From the NCBI GenBank assembly GCA_910589025.1, contig CAJURM010000007.1, positions 69,216-133,215 on the forward strand: 64,000 nt of DNA. Reading direction: 5' to 3'. Every line of letters starts with the position of its first letter. Position 1 is the stretch's first letter. The DNA comes from an uncultured Odoribacter sp. Lineage in GTDB: Bacteria; Bacteroidota; Bacteroidia; Bacteroidales; Marinifilaceae. Position numbers and translations under genes: made by a program. This document shows positions 44,617 through 53,571 of the stretch, piece by piece. Below the pieces are notes generated by a model. The model was given only the letters and a program-made list of their open reading frames with translations, was not told where the DNA came from and ran no database searches.

Positions 44617-46758
44617 TTATTTCAGATAATCTTCAAAGTAGTTGGTTACTTTCTGCATCAGATGGATGCGGTCGCGTCCGAATACGTTGTGTTCGGCACA
44701 CGGATAAGGGAAATAGTCCACCTGCACCTGGTTTTTGATACACTCGCGTATAAAACTCAGGCTATGTTCCCATAGTACGGTGTTGTCGATTGCCCCTTGA
44801 CAAATCAGCAGTTTTCCTTTCAACTCTTTCGCTTTGTTCATCAGGCTCACTTTGGCATATCCTTCCGGATTGCTTTGGGGGGTCTCCATATAGCGTTCGC
44901 CATACATTACTTCATACCATTTCCAGTCAATCACCGGTCCTCCGGCCACCGCCACCTTGAATACATCGGGATAGTTGGTAATCAGCGATATGGTCATAAA
45001 TCCGCCATAACTCCATCCGTGTACACCTATCCGGTCGGCATCGACCCATGGCTGTGATTTCAGAAATTCAATTCCTTTCATCTGATCGGCCATTTCCGCC
45101 TGTCCGCAATAGCGGTGAATAGCTTTTTCGTATTCCGCCCCTTGGTTGGAAGTGCCCCGGTTGTCCATCACAAACACGACATAACCGTGTTGTGCCATAT
45201 ACATTTCCCAACGACGCAGCTCAGCCTGCCAGGTATTTTTCACCATCTGTGAATGAGGTCCGCCGTATACGTAAAGTATCACGGGATATTTCTTTGCCGG
45301 GTCGAAATTCATCGGTTTAATGAGACGGTAATAGTTATCAAATTTCCCGTCGGCACTTTTCAGACTTCCCAAAGTAATTTCACCGTAGTTATACTCTTTC
45401 GTCGGATTCTCCGCCCGCAGCAATTCACGCACAGGCTTACCGTTGGTCTGACGCAGTTCGAGGACGCGCGGCACGTTCAGACTGCTGTAGCTGTCTATAA
45501 AATATTTGCCGTCTTTGCTCAAGGTCGCACCATGCCAGCCTTCCGCAGGCGTCAGCCGGGTCTTTTTTCCTGTTTTCACCTCTATCCGGAACAAGTGGTT
45601 ATCCACCGGACTTACTTCCGCGGAGGTATAGTAAACATAGCGGCCATCCTGTCCGGCATAAGCCACATCGGCATCGACATCCGTCAAGCGGCGCACTTTC
45701 CGTCCTTCCGTGTCACAGAGATAGAGATTCCGGTAACCGTCACGATTGTCCGTGCGATAAAGGAAATGCCCGGCATCATTTTTCAAGAATACCAACGGAT
45801 CGCTCGGCTCTACCCAACGGTCGTTTTTCTCTTCCAGCAAGGTTTTGACAAATTTGCCGTTGCGGGCATTGTATTTATTTAAATGCACTTGTTTCTGTGC
45901 CCGGTCAACCACCTGCAAGTAGATCATCTCCGAAGCCGGGTCCCACGTAACATTGGTCAGGTATTGCTCCCGTCCGAAATCCGTCACATCCAGAAATACC
46001 GTCCGCTGGGATGCCAAATCGTATACCCCCACACTGATTTGCTCGGACGGCATACCCGTCATAGGGTATTTAATCTCCCTCAACGAGCCGGTACGGGTGG
46101 TAATGTCCAATAAGGGGAAAGTACTCACCTGGCTTTCATCTTTGCGGTAAAATGCCAGTTTTTTCCCGTCGGGAGACCAAAAGATGCCGTTGTGGATACC
46201 CATTTCGTTCCGGCTAACCGACTGACCGTTTACGATATTGGGGTCTCCATCTCTGGTGACGGCATATTCATTGCCGCGCTCATCCGAATAATAGAGATTG
46301 TTTCCGCGGGTAAAAGCATAGGCATCTTTGCCGTTATAGGTCAGGTCGGCCACTTTTTCCGGCAGGGGCATCACCCGGACTATCCGCTTTCCTTCCACAT
46401 CAATTTCCGTCCGTTTGCCCTGACGAGTTATCACCAGTGTCTTTCCGTCTTGCCAAGTGTAGTGCGGCCATCCTTTCAAGTCACTCTTCAACAGAGTATT
46501 CAGTTCCTCTAAAGACATCAATACATTTTTCGCACCTCCGTCGGCTGTTTCCGCCATCAAATTTTTTCCTTCGGTATAGGTCAGTATGTTCCTGTCTCCC
46601 TGCCATTGGATATAACGTGACTGAGGACGCAGTTCATATCCCAGGATAGCTTCTTCCATCGTAAGAATTTTACCCTCCTGCACTTTTTCTCCTTCTTGCC
46701 GTGCAAAAGCTGACATCATGGTTCCTATGCTTAAAATAGTGAATAATACGTATTTCAT
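44617..46758 (-). CDS. dipeptidyl peptidase IV family S9 serine peptidase
   Basis: A 713-residue exported prolyl peptidase: signal peptide (residues 1-18, MKYVLFTILSIGTMMSAFA), an eight-bladed beta-propeller (about 40-470), then an alpha/beta hydrolase domain. The nucleophile motif GWSYGGF lies near residue 585, the acid in GAIDNTV and the base in AEHNVFG near the C-terminus. Two glutamates of the DPP-IV aminopeptide-binding site are not certain from inspection, so DPP-IV is the best guess. The ATG at 46758 is supported by a TATATTTG element at 46794-46801. Periplasmic peptide trimming in a protein-fermenting anaerobe. Confidence 0.92.
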   Translation of the reverse strand: MKYVLFTILSIGTMMSAFARQEGEKVQEGKILTMEEAILGYELRPQSRYIQWQGDRNILTYTEGKNLMAETADGGAKNVLMSLEELNTLLKSDLKGWPHYTWQDGKTLVITRQGKRTEIDVEGKRIVRVMPLPEKVADLTYNGKDAYAFTRGNNLYYSDERGNEYAVTRDGDPNIVNGQSVSRNEMGIHNGIFWSPDGKKLAFYRKDESQVSTFPLLDITTRTGSLREIKYPMTGMPSEQISVGVYDLASQRTVFLDVTDFGREQYLTNVTWDPASEMIYLQVVDRAQKQVHLNKYNARNGKFVKTLLEEKNDRWVEPSDPLVFLKNDAGHFLYRTDNRDGYRNLYLCDTEGRKVRRLTDVDADVAYAGQDGRYVYYTSAEVSPVDNHLFRIEVKTGKKTRLTPAEGWHGATLSKDGKYFIDSYSSLNVPRVLELRQTNGKPVRELLRAENPTKEYNYGEITLGSLKSADGKFDNYYRLIKPMNFDPAKKYPVILYVYGGPHSQMVKNTWQAELRRWEMYMAQHGYVVFVMDNRGTSNQGAEYEKAIHRYCGQAEMADQMKGIEFLKSQPWVDADRIGVHGWSYGGFMTISLITNYPDVFKVAVAGGPVIDWKWYEVMYGERYMETPQSNPEGYAKVSLMNKAKELKGKLLICQGAIDNTVLWEHSLSFIRECIKNQVQVDYFPYPCAEHNVFGRDRIHLMQKVTNYFEDYLK

Positions 46759-46793
46759 CTGTTCATTTATGTTAAAGTATTTTACTATGCGTG

Positions 46794-46801
46794 CAAATAT
46801 A
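46794..46801 (-). promoter_or_regulatory. -7 promoter element for the S9 peptidase
   Basis: TATATTTG on the minus strand, full TAnnTTTG match, 35 bases before the ATG. Confidence 0.5.
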
Positions 46802-46924
46802 ATCAATCTGTCGCAGAAATTTCCCATCCGGATAATTAAAACCGGAAAAATACACCGGACGGACGACAAACATACCCCCGCTTCAGGAAGCCAATAGTTT
46901 CGCTGAGGGTTCGCTATATAAACT

Positions 46925-47024
46925 TCGTTGCAGCTGACTTATTGTATGCTTATAGCCAGCTTCGCCAAGGTATCTATAAGCCAAGATGAAACTTTTTACA
47001 ACGATATAAAGTCAGTCCAACGAC
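46925..47024. repeat. compound inverted repeat / structured element at the accessory-region border
   Basis: The outer arms TCGTTGCAGCTGACTTAT (from 46925) and the complement of ATAAAGTCAGTCCAACGA (47006-47023) pair over about 15 positions with a small bulge. Between them GCTTATAG (46948-46955) and CTATAAGC (46974-46981) form a perfect inner stem. The layout resembles a folded RNA, a MITE-like element or an integration end. A TATCTTTG box at 47068-47075 on the minus strand points into it. No coding sequence seen here. Confidence 0.5.
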
Positions 47025-47349
47025 AGTGGAACTATTTCGCACCTCGGGGAAACCTTAAAATAAATACCAAAGATAAAAGCAAAAAATTACAATAAGGTGA
47101 AAGCATCCTGCTTGTCTGCGATTCAAGTTTGTGATTTAGTGCGTTATGAAGGTTTGAAAAAGACCACTCGGCAAAATTAAGCACAAGATAAGTTTCCATA
47201 TCGTTACCAAAGGGTCAAGAGGATTTTTATTGGTAATATTTAACATTCAAACATTACAACATTTTGCATACACTCTGATAATTCACTAAGAAGTAATTTT
47301 ATTTATCCCCAAATTACATGGCGACACAAAGTATTCATTTTCAATATTA
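47025..47349. other. AT-rich non-coding stretch left of the siderophore island
   Basis: About 325 bases with no credible gene on either strand. It contains the minus-strand TATCTTTG box at 47068-47075 and short A runs. Its base composition resembles the island that follows rather than the core genes to the left. Confidence 0.4.
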
Positions 47350-48300
47350 TCATTGTACATCCTCAATATTCACTAACTTATTTGCTATTGCATAGATTAT
47401 CAATCCGGCAGTGGTGTGAATCTGTAATTTATTGGAGATATTGCGGCGATGTGTGGCTACAGTATGGACTGAAAGGAAGAGATAATCGGCAATTTCTTTG
47501 TTATTCATACCTTTGGTAACGCAAATAATAACATCTTTCTCGCGGTCACTAAGCACCTCCAATTTATCCTTATCGGCAATTTCATTATCAGACTCATCCG
47601 TATAGAGAATTTGACCATTCTTTTTTAGTTGTTGTTCTACAAGTCTTACGGCAGGAACGAACAATTTATCCTCAATCATACAGTGAGAAGTCAGATCTTG
47701 TTCACTTAAAATGATTTCTAAAAGAACCTGATTAAGTTGATAGTTATTCTTTTCGGGATAGTAGCGAATAATAATGTCTTTCAATTCTTTAAGTTTGTAG
47801 CCTATGGGAGCGTGCTTACCGGCAAATGCTGAAATGCTGAAATTGCGACTCAAGAATCCCCCTGATAATTGTTCCACATACGAGAATACTACTTCATTCT
47901 CATATTCCATATGTTTGCGCACTTCCGCCACATATTCATCGTAGAATTTCAAGATAAGCATGGCAAGTTCATCCTTGCCTGAACAATCAATCGCTTCAAT
48001 GAGTTTACGGCGTATATTGGGCAAGTTGAAATCCAGATAGTATTCGTGGGCTTGTTTCAAATAGCCGATAAGCGATGGCAAGGATATTGATTCATAATTG
48101 TAGTTTTTATCCGAAACAAAATTCACTACCTCCAAAAATGTGTTTTCGTTTACATTATGTATACGACACACTTCTCTTACCGATTTGTCTCCAAATCCCA
48201 ACGATATACCAAAACGCCCCATTACAAGAATCAACACACTGCTGTTTTTGAGCAAATCGCGCATCTTATCGGTGGGCTTATAGCCTATAGAGTTATTCAT
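47350..48300 (-). CDS. RIC/hemerythrin-like di-iron sensor fused to LuxR-type DNA-binding domain
   Basis: A 316-residue putative regulator. Residues about 5-62 resemble the ScdA_N (DUF542) domain of the RIC/YtfE iron-sulphur repair proteins, but the usual CC pair is replaced (ISLGFGDKSVREVC). Residues about 72-225 form a hemerythrin-like bundle with the whole di-iron ligand set: H85, H130-x3-E134, H163 and H206-x3-E210. Residues about 248-312 are a LuxR/NarL helix-turn-helix (LSDREKDVIICVTKGMNNKEIADYLFLSVHTVATHRRNI). No receiver domain is present. The frame starts 21 codons earlier, but 48300 fits the TAATTTTG element at 48333-48340. Divergent from the Xus-like operon, so it is probably its regulator. 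I infer sensing of iron, oxygen or nitric oxide. Confidence 0.82.
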   Translation of the reverse strand: MNNSIGYKPTDKMRDLLKNSSVLILVMGRFGISLGFGDKSVREVCRIHNVNENTFLEVVNFVSDKNYNYESISLPSLIGYLKQAHEYYLDFNLPNIRRKLIEAIDCSGKDELAMLILKFYDEYVAEVRKHMEYENEVVFSYVEQLSGGFLSRNFSISAFAGKHAPIGYKLKELKDIIIRYYPEKNNYQLNQVLLEIILSEQDLTSHCMIEDKLFVPAVRLVEQQLKKNGQILYTDESDNEIADKDKLEVLSDREKDVIICVTKGMNNKEIADYLFLSVHTVATHRRNISNKLQIHTTAGLIIYAIANKLVNIEDVQ

Positions 48301-48332
48301 TCTTAATTCCTGGAAATCATTGTTTGCGACTG

Positions 48333-48340
48333 CAAAATTA
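48333..48340 (-). promoter_or_regulatory. -7 promoter element for the di-iron LuxR regulator
   Basis: TAATTTTG on the minus strand fits TAnnTTTG, 32 bases before the ATG at 48300; an ATTG lies 20 bases upstream at 48361-48364. Confidence 0.5.
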
Positions 48341-48393
48341 CACACCTGTTTATAAATAGGCAATACCCAAAAATAGTGAAAAAGTGTATTGTG

Positions 48394-48407
48394 GTATTGA
48401 ATAATAC
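48394..48407. promoter_or_regulatory. candidate operator between the regulator and the Xus-like operon
   Basis: GTATTGAATAATAC is a 5-base inverted repeat around GAAT, lying 13 bases upstream of the predicted -33 region of the rightward promoter. The same GTATTG word also occurs at 48386-48391 and 48418-48423. LuxR-type dimers usually bind such symmetric sites; this is a guess from position and symmetry. Confidence 0.25.
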
Positions 48408-48420
48408 TAAAATCAGAGTA

Positions 48421-48451
48421 TTGTACGCACTAAAATGTCGTCCTAGTTTTG
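48421..48451 (+). promoter_or_regulatory. promoter of the Xus-like operon
   Basis: TTG at 48421-48423, 20-base spacer, TAGTTTTG at 48444-48451 (full TAnnTTTG match), 20 bases before the receptor ATG. Confidence 0.55.
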
Positions 48452-48471
48452 CACCCGGAAAAAGACGAAAA

Positions 48472-50925
48472 ATGATGAAAAGAGTACATGTGTTGGATAT
48501 ATTAATTCTGTTACTGATTTTCCAGCCTGTTTTGGGTGCCAAAGTAATAGAGAATATGCGGACTGAAATGGGAATGAATGATAATGGTTCCATCTCGGGT
48601 AAACTTACTTCTGATGAAGGTAAACCGGTAGACTTTGCGACCGTTGCTTTGGAAGGCACACAATATGGTTGTTTCTCAGATGTTAAAGGTTTCTTCAATT
48701 TAAAAGTTCCTGCAGGACAATACACGTTAGTTGTATCTGCAATAGGCTATAAAACAGTGAAACAATCTGTTGTTGTAGAAGCAGGAAGCACACTGGAATT
48801 GGAGATTGCTGTTCCGACGGATGTAATTGCATTGGATGAAGTTGTGGTTGCTGCATCCGGCGTCGAACGAGTGAGGAACTCGGCATTCAATGCAGTGGCG
48901 GTAGATGCTAAGGAGTTGGTAAACTTCACCAAAAATCTGAGTGACGCGCTTATAAAACTGCCGGGAATGAAACTTAGAGAGAGTGGAGGTGTAGGATCGG
49001 ATATGCAATTGATGTTAGATGGTTTTAGCGGTAAGCATGTAAAAGTTTTTATTGATGGTATCCCCCAAGAAGGTGCAGGGACAGCATTCAATCTGAATAA
49101 TATACCGGTAAATTTTGCTGACCGCATTGAAGTGTATAAAGGTGTGGTTCCTGTGAAGTTCGGAGCCGATGCTTTGGGTGGAGTCGTGAACATTGTAACC
49201 CAAAAAAGCCGCCGTAGGTGGTTTCTTGATGCTTCATATTCTTATGGCTCTTTCAATACACATAAAAGTTATGTCAATTTCGGCCGGACATTGAAAAATG
49301 GCTTGACTTATGAGGTAAACGCATTTCAGAATTATTCGGATAACGACTATTACATACATAACTGGGTGCGCGAGTTTGAGGTGCGCGACGATGGCAGCAT
49401 ACGTTTCCCGCCTATTGACAAGTCGGATATTCGCAAAGTCAAGCGATTTAACGATATGTATCACAATGAGGCGGTTATCGGAAAAGTCGGATTTGTCGAT
49501 AAATCGTGGGCTGACCGTTTATTGCTGGGCTTTACATATTCCAATTTCTACAAAGAGATTCAGACGGGTGTTTATCAAGAAACGGTTTTTGGCGACAAAC
49601 ATCGAAAGGGATATTCCTTAATGCCTTCTCTGGAATATGGCAAGCGCAATCTGTTCGTTAAAAATCTGGATTTGACTTTGACAGTCAACTACAATCGTAA
49701 TATCACTCACAACATAGATGTCTCTTCACTGGCATATAATTGGGCAGGCCAGTCATATGATAAAGGGAGCAAAGGTGAGCAGTCTTATCAGCAAAGCGAA
49801 TCGCTCAACACGAATTGGAATGCAACGATGAATATAAACTATCGTATTGGCACACACCACACCTTTACCCTGAATCATGTATTCAGTAACTTCGAGCGTA
49901 CCAGTCGCAGAACCGAGGGTGCGGAATCGGTATTGACAAACTTTGATATTCCTAAGATTACCCGCAAAAATATCAGCGGATTATCATATAGTTTTATCTC
50001 CTCCGAGAAGTGGAACGTTTCAACATTTGGAAAATATTACAACCAGTACAATCGAGGTCCGGTATCTGCCAGTGCGGACGGTATAGGGAACTACATAAAT
50101 TTATCGAACATCGTCACTGCGTGGGGATATGGTGTGGCAGGAACTTATCATATAATGGAGGGCTTACAAGCTAAACTTTCGTATGAGAAAGCTTATCGTT
50201 TGCCAACTAATGAAGAGTTGTTCGGAGATGAGGATTTGGAGGCAGGTAAAACGGATTTGAAGCCAGAGAACAGCCATAACCTGAATTTCAACTTAAATTA
50301 TGGGCACCAATTTGGCAAACATGGTATTTATATGGAGGGGTGCTTGATTTATCGTGATACAAAGGATTATATTAAGCGTGGCATCGGTAAGCATGGAGTT
50401 TTGGAGTATGGCGTGTTTGAGAATCACGGACATGTCAAGACTTATGGTTACAACATAAGTTTGCGTTATGATTATTCGCACTGGTTCAATGTGGGCGGTA
50501 CGTTTAATGGCATTGACACTCGTGATTACGAGCGGTATGTGGCAGGCGGTACGCAACAGGAGAGTATGCACCACAAAGTGAGATTACCTAATATTCCTTA
50601 TCTGTTTGCCAATACGGATGCGACATTTACCATCAAAAATCTGTTGGCAAAGGGCAATCACCTCAGTGCAACTTACGATAATTTTTGGCAGCACGAATTT
50701 CCATTGTATTGGGAAAATATCGGTGATTCGGACAGCAAGGCGAAAGTGCCCAATCAATTTTCTCACAATTTCAGTTTGACTTATTCTATTAAGAATGGTA
50801 AATACAACATTTCTTTTGAATGTCGAAATCTGACAAATGAGAAACTTTACGATAATTTCAGTCTCCAAAAAGCAGGGCGTGCTTTTTATGGTAAGCTGAG
50901 AATATATTTGGATGGAAAGAAATAA
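48472..50925 (+). CDS. TonB-dependent receptor, XusA-like (xenosiderophore uptake)
   Basis: An 817-residue outer-membrane receptor. It has a signal peptide (about residues 1-23, VLDILILLLIFQPVLGA), a carboxypeptidase-regulatory-like domain (about 42-118), a plug (about 120-250 with LDEVVVAASGVERVRNSAFNAVAV and VEVYKGVVPVKFGADALGGVVNIVT in part) and a barrel ending in YGKLRIYLDGKK. It has no SusD partner, which argues against glycan uptake. The following DUF4374 and PepSY genes give the order of the B. thetaiotaomicron xusABC xenosiderophore operon, so I infer ferric siderophore import. Codons end more often in A/T than in the core genes, suggesting transfer. Confidence 0.88.
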   Translation: MMKRVHVLDILILLLIFQPVLGAKVIENMRTEMGMNDNGSISGKLTSDEGKPVDFATVALEGTQYGCFSDVKGFFNLKVPAGQYTLVVSAIGYKTVKQSVVVEAGSTLELEIAVPTDVIALDEVVVAASGVERVRNSAFNAVAVDAKELVNFTKNLSDALIKLPGMKLRESGGVGSDMQLMLDGFSGKHVKVFIDGIPQEGAGTAFNLNNIPVNFADRIEVYKGVVPVKFGADALGGVVNIVTQKSRRRWFLDASYSYGSFNTHKSYVNFGRTLKNGLTYEVNAFQNYSDNDYYIHNWVREFEVRDDGSIRFPPIDKSDIRKVKRFNDMYHNEAVIGKVGFVDKSWADRLLLGFTYSNFYKEIQTGVYQETVFGDKHRKGYSLMPSLEYGKRNLFVKNLDLTLTVNYNRNITHNIDVSSLAYNWAGQSYDKGSKGEQSYQQSESLNTNWNATMNINYRIGTHHTFTLNHVFSNFERTSRRTEGAESVLTNFDIPKITRKNISGLSYSFISSEKWNVSTFGKYYNQYNRGPVSASADGIGNYINLSNIVTAWGYGVAGTYHIMEGLQAKLSYEKAYRLPTNEELFGDEDLEAGKTDLKPENSHNLNFNLNYGHQFGKHGIYMEGCLIYRDTKDYIKRGIGKHGVLEYGVFENHGHVKTYGYNISLRYDYSHWFNVGGTFNGIDTRDYERYVAGGTQQESMHHKVRLPNIPYLFANTDATFTIKNLLAKGNHLSATYDNFWQHEFPLYWENIGDSDSKAKVPNQFSHNFSLTYSIKNGKYNISFECRNLTNEKLYDNFSLQKAGRAFYGKLRIYLDGKK

Positions 50926-50940
50926 CAAATTATAAAATGT

Positions 50941-52332
50941 ATGAAAAAGAATTCTTATGTAAATGCTATGGTGTTAGGTCTATTGACCATAAGTATTATG
51001 ACTGCGTGCAACAAAGACAATGAAGACATTGTATCAAACCCGGAACCGGATGCGGGAGAATCACAGTATGTCATTCCTGCAGCGGTAGGAGATGCCAGTT
51101 ATCTGATTACAGCAGAATCACTTGACGAAGGTGAAGTGACTGTGGCGGGAAATGGAACAGAGGTTCTAAACGCATCGTACTGGGTGTATAAGGATCATGA
51201 CTATGTTTTTGCATTGGTGTATAACAAAGGTGGTGCAGGAACAGGCGCCTCTTATTATTTGAATGTTAACGGTAAACCAGTCGAGAAGTATGCCTATACA
51301 TATAATCGTATAACAACATACGGCACTTGGGGTGATAATGTAATCACCGCTTCGACTGGTGATGCATCGGCTGCCGATGAAAATGGTTACTATCCGCAAG
51401 TCTTGTTATTTAATTATTTGAATGCCAAGGATGGTAGTCATGAAGAGGCTTCTGTCAATGCGGAGAATTTCTTGGGAAATGGAGAGAAGGTGCATTTTGC
51501 CGGAATAATAGAGGCCAATAACAAACTATACACATCGGTAATCCCTGCTGGAATGAGTTTGTATGGCATTAGCAAGTGGCCGGATAAGATTACGAATGAG
51601 ACTTTGATTACTACCGAGGCAGGTGGAAGTGGAAGCGGTGCATACACGGCAGGCGTTATTCCAAGCACACAATATCCCGACAAAGCATATATTGCGATAT
51701 ACAGTGGTGATAGTTTTAATGATGAACCAATAATCGCCGAGACAGATAAAATAGGTTTTGCTTGTGGCCGGCGCCGTTCGCAATATTATCAAACGATCTG
51801 GGCTACTAATGAAGGAGATGTTTATGCCTTCTCCCCTGGTTATGGACGTACATTCGTTTCGACTGATGAACTGAAAAAGGTGACTGGGAAACTACCCTCC
51901 GGTGTAGTCCGTATCAAGGCAGGAGAAACCGATTTTGACAAAGATTATTATGTAAATATCGAGAAACTCGGAAATAAGAATCCGATTTACCGTTGCTGGT
52001 ACATTGATGGCGATTATTTCTTGTTGCAATTATACAAAAATGGTGTTGAGAGTATGATTAGCGACGGCACCAATGCTGATGTCAGCGAGTTGGCTATTTT
52101 CGATGCTGAAAACCAGACATTGAAAATGGTTAGCGGACTACCTACAGATATGTCTATTGGCGGCGAACCTTATGCTGAAGATGGCTCGGTCTATATTCCA
52201 ATAAATGTAACGACAGGTGGATATCCTGCGTTCTATAAAGTGGATGCTGCGACAGGCAATGCGGTAAAGGGCTTGACTGTTAAGGCGGAGTCTATTCAGA
52301 CTGTGGGAAAGTTGAATATTGCAAAAGAGTGA
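50941..52332 (+). CDS. DUF4374 surface lipoprotein, XusB-like siderophore-binding protein
   Basis: A 463-residue lipoprotein with a signal peptide ending at MTAC (Cys23) and then a long beta-rich region, about 40-460, consistent with a seven-bladed propeller (repeats of the type YY..LNVNGKPV..Y, SLYGISKWPDK, AFYKVDAATGNAV). DUF4374 includes XusB, which binds ferric siderophores on the outer face of the outer membrane and hands them to XusA. It starts 15 bases after the receptor gene and ends 6 bases before the PepSY gene, so the three form an operon. Confidence 0.85.
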   Translation: MKKNSYVNAMVLGLLTISIMTACNKDNEDIVSNPEPDAGESQYVIPAAVGDASYLITAESLDEGEVTVAGNGTEVLNASYWVYKDHDYVFALVYNKGGAGTGASYYLNVNGKPVEKYAYTYNRITTYGTWGDNVITASTGDASAADENGYYPQVLLFNYLNAKDGSHEEASVNAENFLGNGEKVHFAGIIEANNKLYTSVIPAGMSLYGISKWPDKITNETLITTEAGGSGSGAYTAGVIPSTQYPDKAYIAIYSGDSFNDEPIIAETDKIGFACGRRRSQYYQTIWATNEGDVYAFSPGYGRTFVSTDELKKVTGKLPSGVVRIKAGETDFDKDYYVNIEKLGNKNPIYRCWYIDGDYFLLQLYKNGVESMISDGTNADVSELAIFDAENQTLKMVSGLPTDMSIGGEPYAEDGSVYIPINVTTGGYPAFYKVDAATGNAVKGLTVKAESIQTVGKLNIAKE

Positions 52333-52338
52333 GTTGGT

Positions 52339-53475
52339 ATGATGCGAAAGGTTTTTCATAAGATTCATCTTTGGCTATCCGTACCTTTCGGAGTGTTCAT
52401 CACTTTGGTCTGTTTCTCGGGCGCAATGCTCGTCTTCGAGAAGGAGGTTATGGAGGCATCAAATCCGCAACTTTATTATGTAAAGAATGTAGGTGATGAA
52501 ATGTTGCCGCTTGATGAATTGGCAAAGAAGGCAAATGCAATACTGCCCGACAGTGTACAAGTGACGGGTATGACAGTTTTTTCCGACCCAAAGCGTACTT
52601 GTCAGGTAAACCTGTCTCGGCCTCGCCGATCCTCGATGTATATAGACCCTTATACTGGCGAAGTGACAGGGAAATACCAACGAGCTCCATTTTTCACGAT
52701 AATGTTCAAGATGCACCGTTGGATGATGGGTCGTGCTCGTGCCGAAGACGGAAGCCTCGGTTGGGGAAAACTGATTGTCGGCATTAGTACGCTGATGTTT
52801 GTATTTGTATTAATTTCCGGAGTAGTTATATGGTGGCCTCGAAATAAGGCGGCTCGGAAAGACAGGTTCTCTATTAATGTCAGGAAAGGCTGGAGAAGAT
52901 TTTGGTACGACCTGCATGTGGCAGGTGGAATATATGCGTTGGTTTTTCTATTGGCAATCGCATTAACGGGACTTACTTGGTCTTTCCAATGGTATCGAAA
53001 TGGATTTTATGCGGTATTTGGAGTTGAAATACCTCAGGAAGAAGGACATGGCCGGCAGTCAAATGTTCAAGAGAGAGGTGGCCGTAAGGAGAAAAAAAAT
53101 CAAGAGTCGCCGTACCGGCATTGGCAAAAGGTGTACGATGAGCTGGCTTCCCATAATCCTGATTTCAAACAGATTGCAATATCAGAAGGTAGTGCGAGCA
53201 TTTTTTTCGACCATTGTGGAAATCAACGCGCCTCCGATAAATATACTTTCGATTCTCAAAACGGTGAGATAACAGACGTTTTTTTGTATAAGGAAATTGC
53301 AAATTCAAGTAAAATTCGGGGTTGGATTTATTCGGTGCATGTGGGTAGTTGGGGAGGGCTTTTAACACGCATTTTTGCTTTTTGTGCTGCATTGTTTGGT
53401 GCGAGTCTTCCTTTAACGGGTTACTATTTATGGATAAAGAGGAAACTGGCGGCTCGGAAAAAGAGTTGGGTATAA
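52339..53475 (+). CDS. PepSY-domain inner-membrane protein, XusC-like
   Basis: A 378-residue inner-membrane protein of the PepSY/PiuB group. Transmembrane helices are at about 15-38, 143-167, 190-216 and 330-355, with periplasmic PepSY segments between. Conserved His residues sit near helix ends (KIHLWLSVPFGVF, KMHRWMMG, DLHVAGGIYALVF, SVHVGSWGG) and could bind haem, as in iron-reductase-like relatives. By analogy with XusC it would reduce ferric siderophores or assist release of iron in the periplasm. Third gene of the operon. Confidence 0.85.
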   Translation: MMRKVFHKIHLWLSVPFGVFITLVCFSGAMLVFEKEVMEASNPQLYYVKNVGDEMLPLDELAKKANAILPDSVQVTGMTVFSDPKRTCQVNLSRPRRSSMYIDPYTGEVTGKYQRAPFFTIMFKMHRWMMGRARAEDGSLGWGKLIVGISTLMFVFVLISGVVIWWPRNKAARKDRFSINVRKGWRRFWYDLHVAGGIYALVFLLAIALTGLTWSFQWYRNGFYAVFGVEIPQEEGHGRQSNVQERGGRKEKKNQESPYRHWQKVYDELASHNPDFKQIAISEGSASIFFDHCGNQRASDKYTFDSQNGEITDVFLYKEIANSSKIRGWIYSVHVGSWGGLLTRIFAFCAALFGASLPLTGYYLWIKRKLAARKKSWV

Positions 53476-53484
53476 GATTTTACC

Positions 53485-53492
53485 TATCTTTG
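53485..53492 (+). promoter_or_regulatory. -7 promoter element for the beta-lactamase
   Basis: TATCTTTG, full consensus match, 10 bases past the PepSY gene and 79 bases before the preferred ATG of the beta-lactamase. Confidence 0.55.
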
Positions 53493-53571
53493 TAAAGAAT
53501 ATAAAGGTGAAGGGAAGAGGATGTCAGACAGCAGTTTCAAGCCAATAACAATAAAAATAAATTCCAATTCC

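Noticed and set aside
46890..46995. A short minus-strand open frame (ending AKLLAS) through the compound hairpin
   Set aside because: Too short, begins after a stop with no start codon or promoter in place, and its apparent order follows from the inverted repeat.
46925..47024. The compound hairpin as a tracrRNA or CRISPR-related RNA
   Set aside because: No cas gene, repeat array or anti-repeat match is present anywhere in the window.
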